Shown one piece after another: positions 2,921 through 5,674 of a stretch of 5,674 nucleotides of DNA. The DNA is taken from positions 2,188 to 7,861 of the forward strand of contig DUKF01000110.1 of the NCBI GenBank assembly GCA_013329455.1, in the 5' to 3' direction. This DNA is from Methanotrichaceae archaeon (GTDB lineage Archaea; Halobacteriota; Methanosarcinia; Methanotrichales; Methanotrichaceae). Under the pieces are notes generated by a model, which was given only the letters and a program-made list of their open reading frames with translations, was not told the origin of the DNA and searched no databases. The number at the start of each line of letters is the position of its first letter. Position 1 is the stretch's first letter. The position numbers and the translations under genes are program-made.

Positions 2921-5674
2921 GGGGTCGGCGAAGGCCGCCTCGATCAGGCCCCAGCCTCGGTCGCGATCGTAGGACTCCTTAACTTCCTGGATCATGGCGT
3001 CGAACTGCTCCTGGGTGTAGTTGAGCTTGGAAGCCAGTTGATTGACCCAGGGCTCGACCTTCTTGAGGTCGGCGTGGCCGATCGATCCGAGGATCGTGGC
3101 GCTCAGGGTGACCAGACCCAGGCCCTCCTCGGCGCGGTCGCGTTCTGATGCCATGATTCCAAGCTGGGCGAAGTTTTGCGCCTCGCCCGCTCGGTCGCCG
3201 ATCTGCTGCCTCATCTTCAGGGCCGTCTCGAACTTCTGGCGCGCCTCTTCGTACTCGCCCCGGTTCAGATCGATCGTGGCCAGCTGGTGCAAGGCGAGCA
3301 CAACCTCATCGGGCATCACATCCCCTGCAACGTCGAGAGACCGACTGTACCAATCCTCCGCCTCTGAGTAGTTTCCCTGGTCCAGGAAGGATTTGCCGAC
3401 CCAGCTCATAGTAGACGGATGTTCTTCGTATCGGAGAAGCTCCACGTTCAGCCGCCTTACGCCGTCGTAGAGGCCGCTCCGCGTGAAGAAGACCGAGACG
3501 CGAGCCGTCACCTCTCGCGCCTGCTCGTAGTCTTCTGCCTGCAGATACTGATAACGCGCCTCCAGGTCCACTTCGACAGGAGATAGGCCTAACACCTTCG
3601 ATTGATCTTGCTGTACCAGATCGCTGAGGAAGTCGCCAGCTGCCTTGTACGCCGCCTTCCGGTCTTCGGAGCCGAGTTGCGCAAGAAGCCAGCCTCGAAG
3701 GAGGCCGTAGACCGCCCAAAGCTCGGTGGCCGCTCTTTCGGTCTCCCGATATGCGAAGGCGCGATCCTGCCACTCCCGAGCAAAGCCCTGTAGCTTCTCG
3801 GAAGGCTCGCCGGTCACGGCTGCTAGGCCCTCCAGGTTCACGGCAACGCCGTAGACTGCAGCCAGGCTGAGCGCCCTCTGGGATTCGGGGCTGAGGTAGC
3901 CGTATAATCGGGAGGTGAAGATCTCCTCGCAGTACTCATCCAAAATCTTCTGAAGCTCGCCCTTTTCAAGGCCTGTGGGGACCTTTACCGCCTCAAGCTG
4001 CTTTTTCAGATCATCGGCCGGGATCTCCCTCATGACCTTTCGGATCTGGTCGAGGAACCGAGGTGTTCCGCCGAAGAGCCGGTGGACCTTCCGCATCAGC
4101 TCGTGGGAGAGTTCACCGGACCGGAGCCGCTTTTCAACCAGATCGTCGCGCCTGAGGAACTTGAAGAAGGAGGCCTCGCCGAAGTCGCCCAAGGGTTCCT
4201 CTTTGATCTTGGGTGGCAGGGTAGGCAAATCGGCCGGGAGGTATCGAGAGGTGACGAGCGCCCTCGAACCTCCGGTTAGGTTTGCGAGCAATTGCCCGTA
4301 GAACTCAGCCAGATCCCGGTCCCTATCCGAAATTAGCCTGCTGGCCTCGTCCATATTCGACTCGAAGTTGTCGAGAACCAGGAGGAAGCGGCTCTTGTTA
4401 AGAATCCCGATCGCATACCTCAGCCGCGCGTCAGCCGGAATTTGGGGATTATTGAGCTTCTGGAAGGCGTCATCGAGATTGGCGGCTAGAAATGCATCGC
4501 CGAAGATCTGGATGAGACTGTCCGTCCTCAAGGGATTCTCCTTAGAGCTTGGGACTGCTATCGGCTCAAAGCCGTCGCCCTTCAGCTTCCAGGCGATGCG
4601 CGTCGCAAGAGCGCTTTTTCCGCTCCCGCCAAGACCGGTGATGATCACCGTCTGAAGAGAGCCATCACGGAGCGCCGTTAGCAGGCGCTGCTGCTCGCGT
4701 CTCCTGCCGATGAACTGCTCCGCGTACCCTTCGATCATCCCTGGCAGAGGGCGCTGCGGTCCGATGTCGCGGGGCGGCTCCACCTTTGGCCGCCGGGGGT
4801 CCGGATCGAAGATCTGCCCCTGGTCGGTGGCGGAGTAGAGGACGGGAAGGGTCCACGACGGATCGCCCTTCTTCTCGCACGTCTCCCAGACGGTCTGGCG
4901 AGCCTGGACGAGCGCTCGGTCCACGGATCTCCCGGCGGCCAAGGTCCTGTAGAAGGAGCGGGCGAACTGGTTGGCTACATTGTCGGCTATCGAAGCTGCC
5001 CATCCGATGGCGAGGGGCACCTCCTCACTCACCAGCCCCTGACAGACGCCGCCCAGGGCCTCGATTGACGGGGCCTTTCCGGTCTCGCAGCCGCTGACGA
5101 AGACGCACTGAACTCCGCTTAGAGCCATCATCCTGCTCAGCTCCTCGGAGGATCTGGGGTCGGCTTTCCCAGTCTCACCCTCGAAGGCGAAGTGCCCCAA
5201 GGCCGAAACATCCTCCAACGAGGCCGAGCACTTCTCGCAGACGGTCTCGTCTGGATCGTTCAACCATTCACATGAGGGGCACTTTTTGCCTACGGCTCCA
5301 TGGCCTGTCAGGTGGACGACCTGAGGCTGAAACTGCTCGACGTGATTGCGCAGATCCTCGAAGCTGCCGAGGTCGCCAGAATCGAAGGCCACATCCAGCC
5401 CCGAGATCGCCCTGAGGAGGTACTCCTCCTCACGCTCGTAGTCCAGGGTTGGCAGATTTGTTGGAGAAGAGGCTGCTAATAGCAGGCGGAGGGGCCGGGG
5501 GCGCAGATCTCCGTCGAAGGCCTCAAGCTGCTGATCTGATCGAGGAAATCGGCGTATGCTGAACTTGGAATCCACGCCCAGAAAATCCCCCTCTGGTGGA
5601 AGGATTAGCTCCCAGGGCAGGTTCAAAACGTCTGGCAGATCCGAGGCGATCACCAGAAGGCGCAGAGAGCCAGA
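2897..5674 (-). CDS. CHAT protease - STAND NTPase - TPR protein, N-terminus beyond window
   Basis: A large multidomain signalling protein, probably a cytoplasmic stress or defence effector. The frame is open to the right edge (S-G-S-L-R-L-L precedes the GTG at 5653), so that GTG is not necessarily the start. Numbering from it, residues 1-285 form a CHAT caspase-like protease: N-terminal LPWEL at 12-16, His118 in HLTGHG and Cys189 in VSGCETG. A zinc ribbon lies between the two. Residues ~305-545 are a STAND/NB-ARC-type NTPase with Walker A GLGGSGKS (340-347), Walker B FLLVLDNFE (423-431), arginine motif LVTSR (466-470) and GGTPRFL (528-534). A winged-helix-like region follows (~575-660). Degenerate TPR-like helices cover ~695-850 (QGNYSEAEDWYSRSL, RGEYEEARQKFETAL), then a conserved tail. 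TPRs probably sense, nucleotide binding switches, and CHAT cleaves an unknown target. All key residues appear present. Confidence 0.92.
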   Translation of the reverse strand, partial: SGSLRLLVIASDLPDVLNLPWELILPPEGDFLGVDSKFSIRRFPRSDQQLEAFDGDLRPRPLRLLLAASSPTNLPTLDYEREEEYLLRAISGLDVAFDSGDLGSFEDLRNHVEQFQPQVVHLTGHGAVGKKCPSCEWLNDPDETVCEKCSASLEDVSALGHFAFEGETGKADPRSSEELSRMMALSGVQCVFVSGCETGKAPSIEALGGVCQGLVSEEVPLAIGWAASIADNVANQFARSFYRTLAAGRSVDRALVQARQTVWETCEKKGDPSWTLPVLYSATDQGQIFDPDPRRPKVEPPRDIGPQRPLPGMIEGYAEQFIGRRREQQRLLTALRDGSLQTVIITGLGGSGKSALATRIAWKLKGDGFEPIAVPSSKENPLRTDSLIQIFGDAFLAANLDDAFQKLNNPQIPADARLRYAIGILNKSRFLLVLDNFESNMDEASRLISDRDRDLAEFYGQLLANLTGGSRALVTSRYLPADLPTLPPKIKEEPLGDFGEASFFKFLRRDDLVEKRLRSGELSHELMRKVHRLFGGTPRFLDQIRKVMREIPADDLKKQLEAVKVPTGLEKGELQKILDEYCEEIFTSRLYGYLSPESQRALSLAAVYGVAVNLEGLAAVTGEPSEKLQGFAREWQDRAFAYRETERAATELWAVYGLLRGWLLAQLGSEDRKAAYKAAGDFLSDLVQQDQSKVLGLSPVEVDLEARYQYLQAEDYEQAREVTARVSVFFTRSGLYDGVRRLNVELLRYEEHPSTMSWVGKSFLDQGNYSEAEDWYSRSLDVAGDVMPDEVVLALHQLATIDLNRGEYEEARQKFETALKMRQQIGDRAGEAQNFAQLGIMASERDRAEEGLGLVTLSATILGSIGHADLKKVEPWVNQLASKLNYTQEQFDAMIQEVKESYDRDRGWGLIEAAFADPAPEPDKV
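4613..4636 (-). other. Walker A (P-loop) of the STAND NTPase
   Basis: Encodes GLGGSGKS, the nucleotide phosphate-binding loop of the central NTPase domain. With the Walker B DNFE about 80 residues later and the GTP(R/L)-type motif near residue 530, it supports assignment to the NB-ARC/STAND group rather than a transport ATPase. Confidence 0.92.
5228..5281 (-). other. Zinc ribbon inserted in the CHAT domain
   Basis: Within the CHAT domain, just after the GHG histidine, C125-P-S-C128 and C139-E-K-C142 form a C-x2-C-x10-C-x2-C pattern typical of a small structural zinc ribbon. The His-to-Cys distance is 71 residues, longer than I would expect for a plain CHAT domain. The corrected frame of the fragment at 2277-2595 keeps the same pattern, CPLC and CKKC, so it is a family trait rather than chance. 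Confidence 0.8.

Noticed and set aside
3306..3773. Minus-strand frame of 155 codons inside the CHAT/TPR gene
   Set aside because: Arg- and Ser-rich out-of-frame reading of a well-supported coding region.
4665..5097. Overlapping frames of about 100 codons on both strands in the CHAT domain region
   Set aside because: Both are Arg/Pro/Gly-rich shadows of the main frame, which carries conserved motifs throughout.
1..5674. CRISPR array, tRNA or rRNA
   Set aside because: No short regularly spaced repeats and no tRNA- or rRNA-like segments were found on either strand by reading.

Overview
All supportable genes in this window lie on the minus strand, so transcription runs from the right edge towards the left. 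The DNA is GC-rich (roughly 55-60% by eye) except for an AT-rich island at about 1470-2110. Large proteins that combine a CHAT protease, a STAND NTPase and TPRs, a possible TATA-type promoter, and a thrC without an obvious ribosome binding site would all fit an archaeon of the Methanothrix (Methanosaeta) or related methanogen type. That is an inference from style; a GC-rich bacterium is not excluded.

Layout in transcription order. (1) From the right edge to 2897 is one long gene for a CHAT protease / STAND NTPase / winged-helix / TPR protein. It is open at the window edge, so its true start is not shown. A four-cysteine zinc ribbon sits inside its CHAT domain, between the catalytic His and Cys. 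(2) From 2894 to about 2277 is a chimeric relic: the first 90 codons of threonine synthase joined in frame to an internal piece of a second, diverged CHAT gene, then broken by a one-base frameshift in the zinc-ribbon region. (3) From about 2276 to 2100 is a decayed small ORF of unknown, possibly antitoxin-like, family. (4) At 2103-1624 is an apparently intact AT-rich flavodoxin-family gene with a strong Shine-Dalgarno, overlapping the previous reading frame by ATGA. (5) At about 1605-1247 is a frameshifted relic of the last ~118 codons of a CHAT/STAND/TPR gene. (6) From 1216 to the left edge is threonine synthase (thrC), intact as far as visible.

The arrangement 'CHAT gene 3' end, 30-base spacer, thrC 5' end' therefore occurs twice as a direct repeat of about 325 bases (945-1270 and 2596-2920, about 97% identical). 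The simplest history is a tandem duplication or unequal recombination at a CHAT-thrC locus. It left one full CHAT gene and one full thrC, and between them a dead second CHAT gene whose middle (about 640 codons) was replaced by the small ORF and flavodoxin. The full CHAT gene is probably a self-guarding or conflict-type effector: TPRs sense, the NTPase switches, and the caspase-like protease acts. The nearby decayed copy suggests rapid turnover. Threonine synthase is housekeeping metabolism and probably only a genomic neighbour.
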